From: Locusta migratoria
Taxonomy: Eukaryota > Arthropoda > Insecta > Orthoptera > Acrididae
NCBI GenBank assembly: GCA_026315105.1
Contig: CM048744.1
Span: 22,795,759 to 22,859,758 of the forward strand
Direction of reading: 5' to 3'
DNA: 64,000 bases
Position numbers and translations under genes: made by a program
Shown here: positions 1-10,109 of the stretch, in pieces
Position numbering within the stretch: the first letter of the stretch is position 1
Layout: every line of letters starts with the position of its first letter
The notes under the pieces: generated by a model
Seen by the model: only the letters and a program-made list of their open reading frames with translations
Database searches by the model: none
Told to the model about the DNA's origin: nothing

Positions 1-204
1 AAAAAAAAAAAAAAATTCCATTTATGTTATTATTATAAAATACTACGAGAAACTATTATATTCTAACGCCTATCATAGCAAAGCACTCCATGCTTCTCTC
101 TCACATTGCTTTGCATGCGGCCTGACCTGCTATTGCCTGTTCCTTCCTTTTCAGAAATGATATGTGTAGTTTAGATTTTCTGTTTTAAATACAACGTGTC
201 TGAG

Positions 205-223
205 ATATATATATATATATATA
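205..223. repeat. (AT)n microsatellite
   Basis: Pure AT dinucleotide run directly before the 5' end of the dispersed repeat that begins at about 222. The first 200 bases before it (A-rich at 1-15) contain nothing I recognise. Confidence 0.9.
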
Positions 224-1400
224 GCTTATATGCCCGTGCTTCGCAACGGTTGTTAAAGAGGGATCTGTGAGGGTTCCCGACCTAGGTCAGCAAAAACAGA
301 ATCCTTGTTGGATCGCTTTGTCAAACTCAGTTCTCCTAGCCAAGATGTCAAATTTACGTAGTACTCATTGTTGAAAACGATGAATGTTCCTAAAGCTTTC
401 CGTGCAAAAAGTGAAATTAATCTAAGTCCATACCCCGGAACGATATAAATTCAATGTTAGGTTGTGTTCATAAAGTTAAGACTAAGATGTGTGATTGTTT
501 GTTTGGCGTAAACTTATGAAAACACATCTATAGTTGAGATGAGAAATAATAATAACAGAGCCATGTATTGGTTCTATGGTGTAGTATTAAACTGTTTATC
601 TCTCACAGTAAGTGTATGCTGAAGTATTAGTATGTTGCAGTGTTGCACCGGGGACAATGTAGTTATTCTGTATGCTCCCTATTATCGAAAACTCGACGAA
701 TGATGAAAGTCTGGTAATTTAATAAACAGAGCAGTTGATGTATGTTTAAATAAGATGTCATGGTGGTGTCAATGTGCGATTATGCAACTCTGGGTAATCG
801 TTGAAGGTGTGGAGTAAGCTGATCGTGTGTATAGAACTTTCCATTAAATATAGTATTCCTAGTGAAATGTCTTGACTGTGTTAGCAGCATCGGCCTCTCT
901 TTCAGCTAATACATGACCCCATGCCCTGCAGTGATTACTTCGAAAAGCACGAAGTTGAAATCGACCTTGTGTAACAGAACTATATATTAAAAAATCGCAT
1001 TATAACTCTAAGCGCAATTGTCTCTGCAAAAGAAGACGCCTTTCTCTATCTTAACGTAGTCTGCACCAAAAGTAAGTAATTACAAATTTTAATCACAATA
1101 TCGCACCCAACAATTATGAAATCAGAGAGGATTCTGATGAGCTTGTCGCTCGCGTGTGTAACTATGTTATCTCTAGTGGCACAGAGAGCAGAACTATCTC
1201 TGGAGAAGCATTCAGATGTGCAGAACACATTTTGTCCCCTCTACATTAAAGTGGAAATTTCACGTGATATTCGGAAAAACCTACTAATCGCTGACTTTAT
1301 CTTGGTCCTTTTTTGTTCGGTTAAGACGGATAACTATGTGTAAATGGCCCTTTTAGTGACGCTTCCTCAACTTTCTTGTATAGTTGATATTATGCGTCGT
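222..1400 (+). repeat. Dispersed repeat, copy 1 (cognate of 30533-31645)
   Basis: About 1.15 kb that aligns, with scattered substitutions and indels, to 30533-31645 in the same orientation. Both copies open with TATGCCCGNGCTTCGCAACG followed by TTGTTAAAGAGGGA. Both share a block at 1116-1375 that matches 31379-31640 closely. The two copies have accumulated independent changes; for example only copy 2 has the (AAT)n and the longer (TA)n tracts. The reading frame at 1116-1343 and its cousin at 31379-31606 are similar peptides (about 75 codons), but without a recognisable domain they are weak evidence for coding. The GCCCG-TGCTTCGC terminus resembles a class of dispersed arthropod repeats whose other end reads ATTAGTATAGAT; that is from memory, not a search. 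Confidence 0.75.
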
Positions 1401-2313
1401 TATTCTTAATTTTGTTACACATTGCAACAGCAGCGCCGAAAGCGGCTGGCAAATTACATTTCTGAAAACGATATTGGATAAGTGCGAATATTGATTTGTA
1501 ACAGTTTTCACAAATATCTTCTTGAATAGGAATTGGGAATGAATTGTAAGACTGTGTGAATCATGAGACTCTATACAAAAGAGTTTCGCGTGAAAGTTGT
1601 GACAACAACGGATGTATCTGATTCGGTAAAATTTTACTTTCTATCCTGGCGGCCTCGTGTTTTTATGTTGGTAACATCAACACGACAAAATATTTGCGTG
1701 TCACGCGATTGGCTTATGACGATGTCACATGATTCTCGTTATTCAAAATCTGTTGCCACCATTATCACAGGAGGCCGGATATGAGTAGGACTACGTCGCA
1801 TAGTTTTCCTTACAGGCACAGGCATATAGATATCTATGGCCTAGGAGACATTCATTAATGTATGTCTGTGTTTCCACCACGCTTCCACGACAGTGATCAA
1901 TGTTCCACGAGTATTTTTATCTTTGAGTCTATCTGGATTTTTATCTTTGTTTTGTGTCTCTGTTCATAGTCGTCAATGTGTGGTTGACGGAAATATGTGA
2001 TCTATTTAAAAAATTGCGTATTTGATATTCCTCGTCGTTATTAAAGTCTGAAAGGACCGCATTGTCTGATGATTGAAAGAATAAACAGATTTTGACTCGT
2101 GCCGTAAAGTTCGTAAGTCACAGAGTGTATAGCTTTTCCTAAGAGTATCTATTGCATATTTTGCAAATTTTTGCTCGCCACACTCACCCACTGCCACGCA
2201 CCGCGACCATACTCCCTTACTAACATCATTAGACCAAGGGCTATCTACCACCACAACCACGAGTGGTTGGCAGTATGTGGTCATGGAGAAAAGTCTGTCA
2301 GCACGTACACACA

Positions 2314-2316
<3 letters not shown>
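1401..2316. other. Unassigned spacer
   Basis: No reading frame, tandem structure or repeat family that I can name. It contains a short perfect palindrome (ATAGATATCTAT near 1825). Probably old, decayed repeat DNA. Confidence 0.5.

Positions 2317-2363
<47 letters not shown>
2317..2363. repeat. (GT)n microsatellite
   Basis: Uninterrupted GT repeat, about 23 units. The Cys-Val reading frames over it are translation artefacts. Confidence 0.95.
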
Positions 2364-2364
<1 letters not shown>

Positions 2365-2920
2365 CTCCTCCGCCATTTTGATGTTAAGTTGTCGATCTTC
2401 TTACCGTTGGCAGGAACACAATTCTCGTGCACGTCGTCAGCTGAAAAAGAAGTCTTAAACTACTGCTTATACTAAAGGTTGTTTAGTCTAAAGATTGATT
2501 TTTCAATTAGTGAACGCATGTGACACATCAGCTAGTAATGTTGCTCAAAATATTTCATATCTGTTGCAAGTGTTTTGATACGTAAATAGCAGTATTGACG
2601 CAACATCGTAATGACATTGTCATGTTAATTACTGCCAAGCTCATAAGCATCAGCATAAAGTGTTGTGTAATTTTTAAGAAAGTTGTGTCCCACAATACGC
2701 AACTAGAATTGTTCAATAAACTTAGATGTCTTTAAAGGTCATATGTTCCCTCTTAAATAAATTGCACAGTTGTTGACATGTGTGTTACCTGTCAGCATTA
2801 ATCTACTGGTTCCTAGTGGCTTATAAAACTTCATATCATTTTTACTGTCTTTGAAAATATAGCTGATTGCAATTACGTTACGTTATCATGTCTCGTATAG
2901 CAACATTATTTGGATTTGAG

Positions 2921-2924
<4 letters not shown>
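2364..2924. other. Unassigned AT-rich spacer
   Basis: No feature recognised between the two GT microsatellites. If the minus-strand LTR element had a 3' LTR, it should lie left of 3398, but nothing here resembles the LTR at 10110-11210. Confidence 0.5.

Positions 2925-2964
<40 letters not shown>
2925..2964. repeat. (TG)n microsatellite
   Basis: Uninterrupted TG repeat, about 20 units. Confidence 0.95.
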
Positions 2965-2967
<3 letters not shown>

Positions 2968-3398
2968 CTCATATTAGGAGCCTTTGGGCAAACAAAACAT
3001 TAATATATCCTTATCACTACATTTCTTTCATAAAAAAAATCATCCTACTTCGGATCCATCGTACTAAAGTAAATCATTTGCTCCATATATTCATTTTCAT
3101 CATCATAAATATTCTCTTATACTTATACAAATAATTATAATAATTAATGGTCATAGTAAGTGTTTTATGTTGTATTAAACATAACAGTGGTTCGATATAC
3201 CTGTGTACTTGCGAAGTGTTTGACATGTGAACCGTTACACCATCAGTTAATATTTGTTGTCCATTACGTAACATTGTAAGAGAAAAAATATTTTGTTCAG
3301 CTTATTCTCCTTGGATCTGTGAATGTGTTACTTATTCACTAGGAACGAGGTGTCATATTTAACTTTTGTTTATCTTGCTTCGATGATCAGCTTAAAAA
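2965..3398. other. Flank downstream of the Gypsy integrase
   Basis: Immediately 3' of the last pol codons in the element's minus-strand direction. I see no env-like frame, polypurine tract or LTR copy. The element therefore appears 3'-truncated, or its 3' end has decayed. Confidence 0.4.
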
Positions 3399-4323
3399 CT
3401 AAGCATAAAACTTTTTCAAATGCTTGTGTGGATATAAACCTCTCACTCTTCCCGAGCGTACTGTAGATAATAAATAACTTCCCTCGTGCGGAATTTGAAC
3501 AATTCTGAAGGGTCCAGAAAATAGATGAAGCCACTTTTTATTAAGTTTTAAGATAGCTGATGGTTTAGGATGATTTCGCAGAAGTACTAGGTCTCCGATA
3601 TTAAATGTCTGTGTTCTTTTCAGCTGCTTATCATAGTAGGCTTTTGTTTTTATAGCTGCATCAGTCAGGGCTACTAAGATTTTTCTTAACTTTTCTTCCT
3701 GTGTTACGTCACCTCGGGGAAATTTTGGTGTCGGTTTTACCCATTCGTTTGTCTCTTTGGTTTGTAAAACTAAATCGATGGGTGTATAGGGTGTAGAATA
3801 CAAGGGTAGGTTGTTAACCACTTGCTCAAATAGTCCAATATATTCAACCCAGGATGTTTGTTTGTTGGAAGCATATGTTCTGATGAAGCGATTTAATTCA
3901 CGGAACATGCGTTCCATTGGATTGGCAGAAGTATTGTAACGTGAAATGAGAATGTGATTCAAGTTATGTTTATGAATAAAATCTTTCCATGCGTGACATG
4001 TGAAACTTTTTGCATTGTCGGACAGAATTGTCGTCGGCTTACCGATAAAATGGAAATTGTCGCGCTCCAGGCGCCGAATCACTGCTTTTGCGGTAGTAGT
4101 TTTTAATGCGAACAAGACGAACAGACCCATCTGATATAAAAATTGCAAGAAGAGGACTGGAATACTGTGTAGTTTTTAATGCGTATAACTTCACAAATTT
4201 TGAAAACACATCATAGATGCCAAGAATGTATTTGACGCCTCCGCGTCCAATCGGAGGAGGTCCTGCAGTATCAATTGAAACTAATTGAACAGGTTTATAT
4301 GGCAAGATAGAATGAAGCGGCAT
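3399..4323 (-). pseudogene. pol: Gypsy integrase (core and C-terminus), frameshifted
   Basis: Two minus-strand frames together cover the integrase. The upstream frame (4323-4039) carries the first catalytic Asp in VSIDTAGPPP and a conserved GxYDVFSKFVK stretch. The downstream frame (4148-3399) carries the second Asp in LSDNAKSF, the catalytic Glu in NPMERMFREL and a basic C-terminal segment ending HKHLKKFYA. The three DDE residues therefore survive in sequence, but not in one frame. The break coincides with a 73-bp insertion at 4096-4183 (see findings). The family joins retroviral-type cDNA to host DNA. Confidence 0.9.
4111..4183 (-). repeat. Insertion of an RT-derived segment inside integrase, with 15-bp direct repeats
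   Basis: GTAGTTTTTAATGCG occurs at 4096-4110 and again at 4169-4183. The 58 bp between them match the RT segment at about 5863-5919 of the same element, same orientation, with about 5 mismatches in 57 positions. The net gain of 73 bp is not a multiple of three and explains the frame change in the integrase. Confidence 0.85.
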
Positions 4324-4347
4324 CTTGTTTGACTGATTGTTAGGCTT

Positions 4348-4857
4348 TCATTTCTGACAGATTAAACAGGATTTCAATGTGTGATGGATTTTTCGTGACA
4401 TATTCGGAAAATAACAGTATTGTTTAAGCTTACGGAGACACTTTAGTGCGCCAAAGTGTCCCCAAACTCTAAGAGTGTACCAAATTAGAGATTTTTCGTA
4501 TGTAGCAGGTATGCCAACACACCAGAGTTGCGATTGTACATGTCTACGAAAGAAAAGTACGCCGTTGTAAACTTTGTAGTGTTGATTTAAATGTGCATCT
4601 GACTTGTTTGTAATTTGTGTGATAATTTTGCTCCACCTGCCCTCTGCTTGCTGTAATGCCTGCATGTTTTTGCACATATCTAAATAATATGTTCTAAATT
4701 CCATGTCCTTCATGAGCATTATCTTAAACTCTGTGTTTGACTCAAGATAGTCTTCAAATTCTGGTAAACCACGGGGAAGTCTGGAAAGTGCATCAGCTAT
4801 GAAATTATCAGATCCTTTAATGTGTTCAATTTCAAAATCGTATTCTTGTAGTATCAT
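4348..4857 (-). pseudogene. pol: Gypsy RNase H C-terminus and integrase zinc-binding (HHCC) region
   Basis: The minus-strand frame opens with the RNase H tail, including the family motif HIKGSDNFIADALSRLP. It ends with the integrase N-terminal zinc region: a His (GHFGALKC), a second His in KIHHTL and the Cys pair in CLICQK. Between them is the usual linker. It is separated by stops from the RT part on one side and the integrase core on the other. Confidence 0.9.
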
Positions 4858-4996
4858 GGCTCATCTGGCTAATCTATTGTGTAACAGTCTGCATGACATC
4901 AAAAAGCTAAGTGCCTGATGATCACAAAAGACTCTTGCATGTTTCCCAAAGATATAATTATGAAAGTTTTTGAACGCCAAACAATTGCAAGAAGTT

Positions 4997-5638
4997 CTAA
5001 CTCTGTGGTTGAATATCGACGTTCGCACTCAGTAAGCGTGCGACTAGCAAAACTGATTTTTTTAGGGACTGTGGAACCAGATTATTTGAAATTTGGAAGA
5101 GAGACGCCCCAACCCCAAAATTTGACGGGTCCGTAACAATACAGAAATCCTGTGACATGTCAGAGTGGTTTAATATGTCTGAGTTAACAAGGGCTTGTTT
5201 AATTTTGTCAAAGTCTTGCTGACACTGTTCTGTCCAATTCCAAGGGGTGTTTTTTCTAAGAAGTGATATAAGAGTAGTACTGTTGAGTAGTTGTTGTGGC
5301 ATAAAGCGCCGAAAAAATGAACATAAACCGTAGAAGGCTTTCAATTGCTTCCTATTGTGAGGTGAATGAAAATTTTTAATTGCTTTAATTTTTTCAGGGA
5401 CAGGAACAATGCCTGTGGGTGAGATAATGTGCCCAAGAAATTTGATTTCAGTTTTAACAAACTTAGACTTTTTCAAGTTGACAGTTACTCCAGATGACAG
5501 AAATTTATCTAACAGGATGACATGTTCTTCCCATGTAGAAGTAGCAACAAGTATGTCATCAACATAAACTGTGATATTATCTAGTAATTCCGGACCAAGT
5601 ACTGTATCAAGTGCTGTGATAAAGACACCAGACCTCAC
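4997..5638 (-). pseudogene. pol: Gypsy reverse transcriptase (palm/thumb) and RNase H N-terminus
   Basis: The frame carries the RT catalytic box YVDDILVATSTWEEH, the KFLGHIIS motif after it, and LKAFYGLCSFFRRF, all hallmarks of Gypsy pol. It then enters RNase H at FCIVTDPSNFGVGASLF. The N-terminal RT fingers are in another frame at 5808-6149. Reading stops around 4997 and resumes in the 4348-4857 frame. The RT copies element RNA into DNA in the cytoplasmic particle. Confidence 0.93.
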
Positions 5639-5807
5639 ATTTAGACCAAAAGGTAGTTTTTTTTTAATTCGTACGATCGTCCTGAGAAAATGAAAGCAGT
5701 ATATTTACGAGACTCTTATGTTATAGGAACCTGCCAATATGATGCTCTAAGATACAACTTTATAGATATTTGACTCCATAGAACTTTTGAAATTGTTGTT
5801 ATACGTT

Positions 5808-6149
5808 TTATGGCCTAGTTCTAACTGGAATGATAATCTTGTTGATTGCACATGCATCGTGCACAAGACGAACAGAACTATCTGATTTAAAAATTGCAAG
5901 AAGAGGATTGGAATACCGTGACATTGAAGGTTCTATTATGTTCCATCTAAGCATACGGTTAATTTTTGCTTTGACAGCTGGTTGTTTTGCCCAAGGTATA
6001 AAGTATGTTTCTCTATAAAATGGTTCATTAGGCTTAACTTGCATGTTATTCTCACATGTTCTAATTACACCTGGCCTTTTGTCAAATACTCGTATGTACT
6101 TGTGTAGCAAGTGGAGAAATTGTTGTCTCTGTGGCATTAGTGGATTCAT
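5808..6149 (-). pseudogene. pol: Gypsy reverse transcriptase N-terminal fingers
   Basis: Contains the entry segment of Gypsy RT: an RETYFIPWAKQPAVKAKINRM-like region, then IIEPSMSRYSNPLLAIFKSD and RLVHDACAINKIIIP. The expected catalytic Asp region follows out of frame in 5640-5807, which is disrupted. The segment encoding SNPLLAIFKSD is the source of the copy found inside the integrase. Confidence 0.88.
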
Positions 6150-6242
6150 TAACTTTTTGAACTATAGATTCAAGAGATTCATTTTCAGATTCCTGAATAC
6201 CAGTATAATTTTCAAATTGCATCTGATTAACTGTTACTTGCT

Positions 6243-6677
6243 TCAACCAGAGTTACAAGATTTTCTTGGTGTCACTTCCTTCTTAGTCAAATTCAAAATA
6301 CAGACACAGTGGTTTACTGTCAAATAAAATTTACCATCCTTAAAATCTAATTTTGCTTCTCGACTTTGAAGATATTCTAAACCAAGTATACAGTCTTCTA
6401 TGACAGCATCTACTACAAGGAATGAGCAAGTATCAGTTTCATCACACATTTGTAGTTGAACAAGTGTTTGTAACTTAACTGGCTTAGATGTTGCACGTAC
6501 TGCACCAATGATTTTACAGTTCTGTACAGGAAAGGTAGGTAACCTCTGAATGTTGTTTATGCTTTTAAATAGACTGTAAGACAATACATTAACAGCTGCT
6601 CCAGTGTTAACTAAAATCGATGTAGGTATGCCTCCTACTGATATTAAGATGTGTGCTTGATAAGCAACTATAGGCAC
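6243..6677 (-). pseudogene. pro: Gypsy aspartic protease with altered active site
   Basis: Retropepsin-like fold signature: a hydrophobic strand, then ILVNTGAAVNVLS where the family has DTGA/DSGA, followed later by DCILGLEYL matching the conserved (V/I)ILG-D region. The catalytic Asp is Asn here (one base change would explain it), so the protein would be inactive. It lies between gag and RT as in Gypsy elements. Confidence 0.85.
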
Positions 6678-6813
6678 TTTGTTTTGTTGTGATTGTTCCA
6701 GGAGTAGCTCTTCCCGATATCAATTCCTTCATTGTATCGCAGCATATTTACAGTGAAAATTGTGCCCTCGCTGCCTCTGTCGATCAATGTCGGAGGGCCA
6801 GACAAGAGCCGGT

Positions 6814-7690
6814 TTAGTTTGACGTTTGCGTCCCGTTAGAATGTCTTTGTGGCTGATTTAAGGTCTCTTTCACGTCAGTTATAGTCACGGTCGATTCATT
6901 TTGTGTCCAGTTTGTTTGATCTGTACTGTCAGTCGTCATCGTTGCTACTGGTATTTGATTGACATTTGGTTCTTGTGCAGGGGTAGTAGAAAAGTTCGGA
7001 ATTTGTTGGTAACCGTTATTGTTTGGAAAAAAAAATTCTGTTTCTGTTATTATTATTGTAGTAGTTTCCATTACACCAGAGCGGTTATGTGTTCCCATTG
7101 TATTGGTTAGGGAAAGTAGCTGCATTGTTATTGAAATTATTATTATTGTGATTGAAGAAGCCCGGATTAAATCTGTTGTCACGACGGCGTCGGAAATACT
7201 GACCGCCGTTAGGTACGTTTCGTACTGCGTTTCCACTGTTTACTCCACTAGTCATTTGTTGCATTTGCGGCTGTCCGGTATTGCTAATAAATGACTGTTG
7301 AGGTAACATCTGTAGAGGGCGTGACATGTTTTGATTATTAGGGTGCGGCTGGCTGACATGAATCAACTGATTACTAGGATAGTTGAAGTAATTATTTGCG
7401 TTACCGTGCCTGTAACTATTATTTCTTGCTCGGTCATCTTCAAAGATTGAATCTAGTGTGTCCACCTCAGTGAGAAAAGTTTCTAAGTTTTGTGTTGAAA
7501 CGTGTGCTAGTTGCAACCGCAACCGTGTAGGCAATTTGTTTATTAATACGCGTAGTACTTCCCTGTGCGGGAGGGGATCATCAAAGAATTTAGCTTTGTT
7601 TATGTACTTCTCGAAATATCTCCGCAGACTCCCGTTTCGTTCATTGAAAGGTTGCGGATTATAAACTTCATTTCGAAACCTTTCTTGCAC
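6814..7690 (-). pseudogene. gag: Gypsy gag, C-terminal half (capsid end and Asn/Arg-rich tail)
   Basis: The frame 7690-7085 begins with a gag-type stretch (FNERNGSLRRYFEKYINKAK, then LPTRLRLQLAHV). It continues into a tail with RRRRDNRF and runs of Asn, which may serve for RNA binding in place of CCHC knuckles. A second frame continues to 6814. No zinc knuckle is visible. Confidence 0.75.
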
Positions 7691-8548
7691 AACAGGCGAC
7701 CAAAAGGTGGCTAAAATGCCCGTTCGAACTCATTGTAAGTTTCCTAACTCTGTAGGGCATCTGCAGCCCAGATTCCCGCTTCACTTTGAATGTATCCGAC
7801 AACAAATCTTATCTTTCTTTTTTCGGACAACGATTCAGGTAATAAACCTCTAAAAGATTGTAGAAAAATGACTGGGTGCACAGTACGGTTCTCATAATAA
7901 AGATTTGAAATTGGTGGTGCTTTATCATACTTTCGTCAAGTTCTTCGGCAGGAGCATGATTTCACGGTGAATAAGAGGGGGGTATGTTTGATTTCATTTC
8001 CCTACCTAGTCGGTCAAGGTCATTAGATGTCGTCAAGCTAAAGTCAGTTTGCGTCCTGTCTGACGTCAAATTGTTAGATGTACCCGGATTATATGGAGAG
8101 TGTGGAATATCTGTTGCAATTCTGGGAGATTTCCAATCATGGAACACATTTTTCAAGGGGTTCATTTGGCCTAGATTGTGTTATCTGTGTATTTAAAATT
8201 GATTTCACGGAAAGCTTTAACAGTATTTCCATGTTTTTCATACACTTTAGTAGCTATGTCTTGAATTACAGTGGTTAATTCTGCGTCTATCTTTTCATTT
8301 AACTTCGCTTCTGTATTAGATAAGAACTGTTGTACCCTATCATGATTTTCTTTGACTATGTTTTCTGCCTGCCTCGTAATTCTCGTAACAGTTGTTTCCA
8401 AGTTTTCTTGTTGAATTTTAAGCTGTGTAAGATTCTGTGTGAGACTGTAAATAGCTGTTGGCAATGTTTTAACGGTTTCTTTGCAATTAGTTACATCATC
8501 GACTACAGAAGAGATTTTTGCATCTACTGTGTCCATGATTTGATCCAC
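7691..8548 (-). pseudogene. gag: Gypsy gag, central part
   Basis: On the minus strand, 8548-8171 gives a helical, Gln/Thr/Asn-rich coiled-coil stretch (MDQIMDTVDAKISSVVDD...). Around 7690-7830 a frame with RKIRFVVGYIQSEAGIWAADAL matches the conserved G-x-A-x-x-W core of retrotransposon gag, interrupted by stops. Gag forms the particle shell. Confidence 0.75.
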
Positions 8549-8551
8549 TAC

Positions 8552-8747
8552 GCTGGCCGCGGTGGCCGAGGTGACTGAGGCGCTCCAGTCACGGTCAGCA
8601 CGGCCACTACGGTCGGGGGTTCGAATCCCCCCTCGGGCATGGATATTTGTGTCGTCCTTAGTATAAGGTAGTTCATAAGTAGTTTGTAAGTTTAGGGACT
8701 GATGACCCCGTAGTCGAGTCCCATAAGCTTAACAAACATTTGAACAT
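8552..8747 (+). mobile_element. tRNA-derived SINE (family I) inserted in gag
   Basis: Leu/Ser-tRNA-like head with an A box (TGGCCGAGGTGACTGAGG) and a B box (GGTTCGAATCC). A tRNA-unrelated body follows, ending in the hairpin GGGACTGATGACC...GAGTCCC and ACAAACATTTGAAC. It is flanked by a perfect 13-bp duplication TTTGATCCACTAC (8539-8551 and 8748-8760). It lies opposite to gag and splits the gag frame. Confidence 0.95.
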
Positions 8748-9461
8748 TTTGATCCACTACTTTGTTTTGTACTTTAGAAAACTTACCATTGATAGCCTGT
8801 TCGAATTTGAGTATCTGTGCGTCTATCTGTTTGTTTACTTCCTCAGAAATAAGTGAGGGTAAATTTTGTTGTTCTGATTCTAGATTTTTAAATCTCGACT
8901 CAAATTCATCCCGAGTTATCATTTGAGCCGCGATTAGATTTTGCTGTTCCTCTACTCTAATTGTTGCTTGGTGGAATTTTGCAACTGCTCTAAATCATGT
9001 TTCGTGTTGGCCTGTAAAGTGTTAAGTTCATTTTTTGTAGTTGTCTGCAAATGATTAATTTGATCGGTCAAGCCTGAAATCTGTTTGTTAGTAGCATGTG
9101 TAGATGCTTGTAAATTGTTTAGTTCGTCTTTAGTAGATGTTTGCAAATTGTTAATTTGTTGCGACATCTTCGCATGTATAGCATTCGTAGATGCTTGCAA
9201 ATTATTCATCTGTTGCGACATGTTAGCAAATGATATCTCAAATTGTTTTAACCACTCTTCTTGCAGATTTGCAGATTGGTGTACTGTCTGTGTTGGAAAA
9301 TCTGTTACGTGTGATGTGGTTGCAAGATTTTCCTCCACTATGTGTGGAATCATTTCAATTGATCTTGCAGCCACATTATTTTCAACATTTTGCGCGGGCT
9401 GTGAAACATTAGTGTTTTGTTCTGACTCCATTGTAGTAATTTGTTTACGAGTTTTAACCAT
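8692..9461 (-). pseudogene. gag: Gypsy gag, N-terminal coiled-coil region
   Basis: Starts at ATG 9461 (MVKTRKQITTMESEQ). Downstream are at least six imperfect repeats built on NNLQAST/NHLQTTT/NTLQANT, spaced by roughly 11 to 18 residues, which predict a long coiled coil. The frame passes a stop near 8950 and resumes at 8922 with MITRDEFESRFKNLESEQQN up to the SINE insertion near 8760. The last residues before 8692 are SINE-encoded. Confidence 0.8.
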
Positions 9462-10090
9462 ACTAATAAATTGTCAAAAGTTTTGAATAGTTCGGGGAAA
9501 CTACACACTTCACACGCAAACAAAAACATTTTTTTATCAGCACTGTTTAAGCAGTGAAACAATTAAATCACTATTAATATTCGTCACACGTATGCGAGAC
9601 GCTTCGAGTGAGAGACAAGCGAGGATCGCTTTGTTATATTGATTTAGCAGCCATGTTGGCCATTTTTCCAACTTGCGATTTAAAATAAATATCTGACTAC
9701 AAAAGAAATTTTGAAACTAGATTTTTGCTAATAGAATGAGGTACTGAATCGGAAATTACGTACTTGCGAAAGACCAAGAGAAAGTAGAAGGCACCAAATA
9801 AGCGTAATAATCAGTCTGTCCTTACCTGTGTTACAATTTTCATTGTTGACTGCAGTTGAATTTCTCGTGATCGGGTGTGGCTCCAAATTTTTATTTTATT
9901 ATTCTCCGGTGTAGTAATTACGAATTTCACGTCACAATCGGTCAGCAGTTGTTCATGAAAAATAAACACATTATATAGATTAGATATCAAACATTGGTGA
10001 ATGATTACAAAGATTAAAGAAAAGGTAAACAATGGTGTAATTATTTCACATAAAATTACAAAAAAATTATTTTTTTTAACCATTCGAGGT
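9462..10090 (-). other. Gypsy 5' untranslated leader
   Basis: Between the primer-binding site and the gag ATG at 9461. The open frame 10110-9811 overlaps the primer site and has no retroelement similarity, so I do not regard it as coding. Confidence 0.55.
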
Positions 10091-10109
10091 CCTGTCACAA
10101 TGGGCGCCA
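10091..10109 (-). promoter_or_regulatory. tRNA primer-binding site
   Basis: Minus strand reads TGGCGCCCATTGTGACAGG. The first eight bases fit the 3' end of tRNA-Lys, the primer type used by gypsy and lentiviruses. It lies at the boundary between the LTR and the leader, as expected. Confidence 0.75.

Noticed and set aside
2171..3134. Reading frames rich in Cys-Val or Ser-Leu over microsatellites (also at 29606-30127, 42695-42943, 55721-56025)
   Set aside because: They are translations of GT, AC, AG, CT or TA repeats, with no conserved sequence outside the repeat.
8552..8640. tRNA-Leu/Ser-like sequence that could be called a tRNA gene (also at 12373, 18656, 44891, 49720, 55536, 56857, 59799)
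   Set aside because: Each is followed by the same non-tRNA body and tail and most have target duplications, so they are SINE heads. The acceptor stems do not close.
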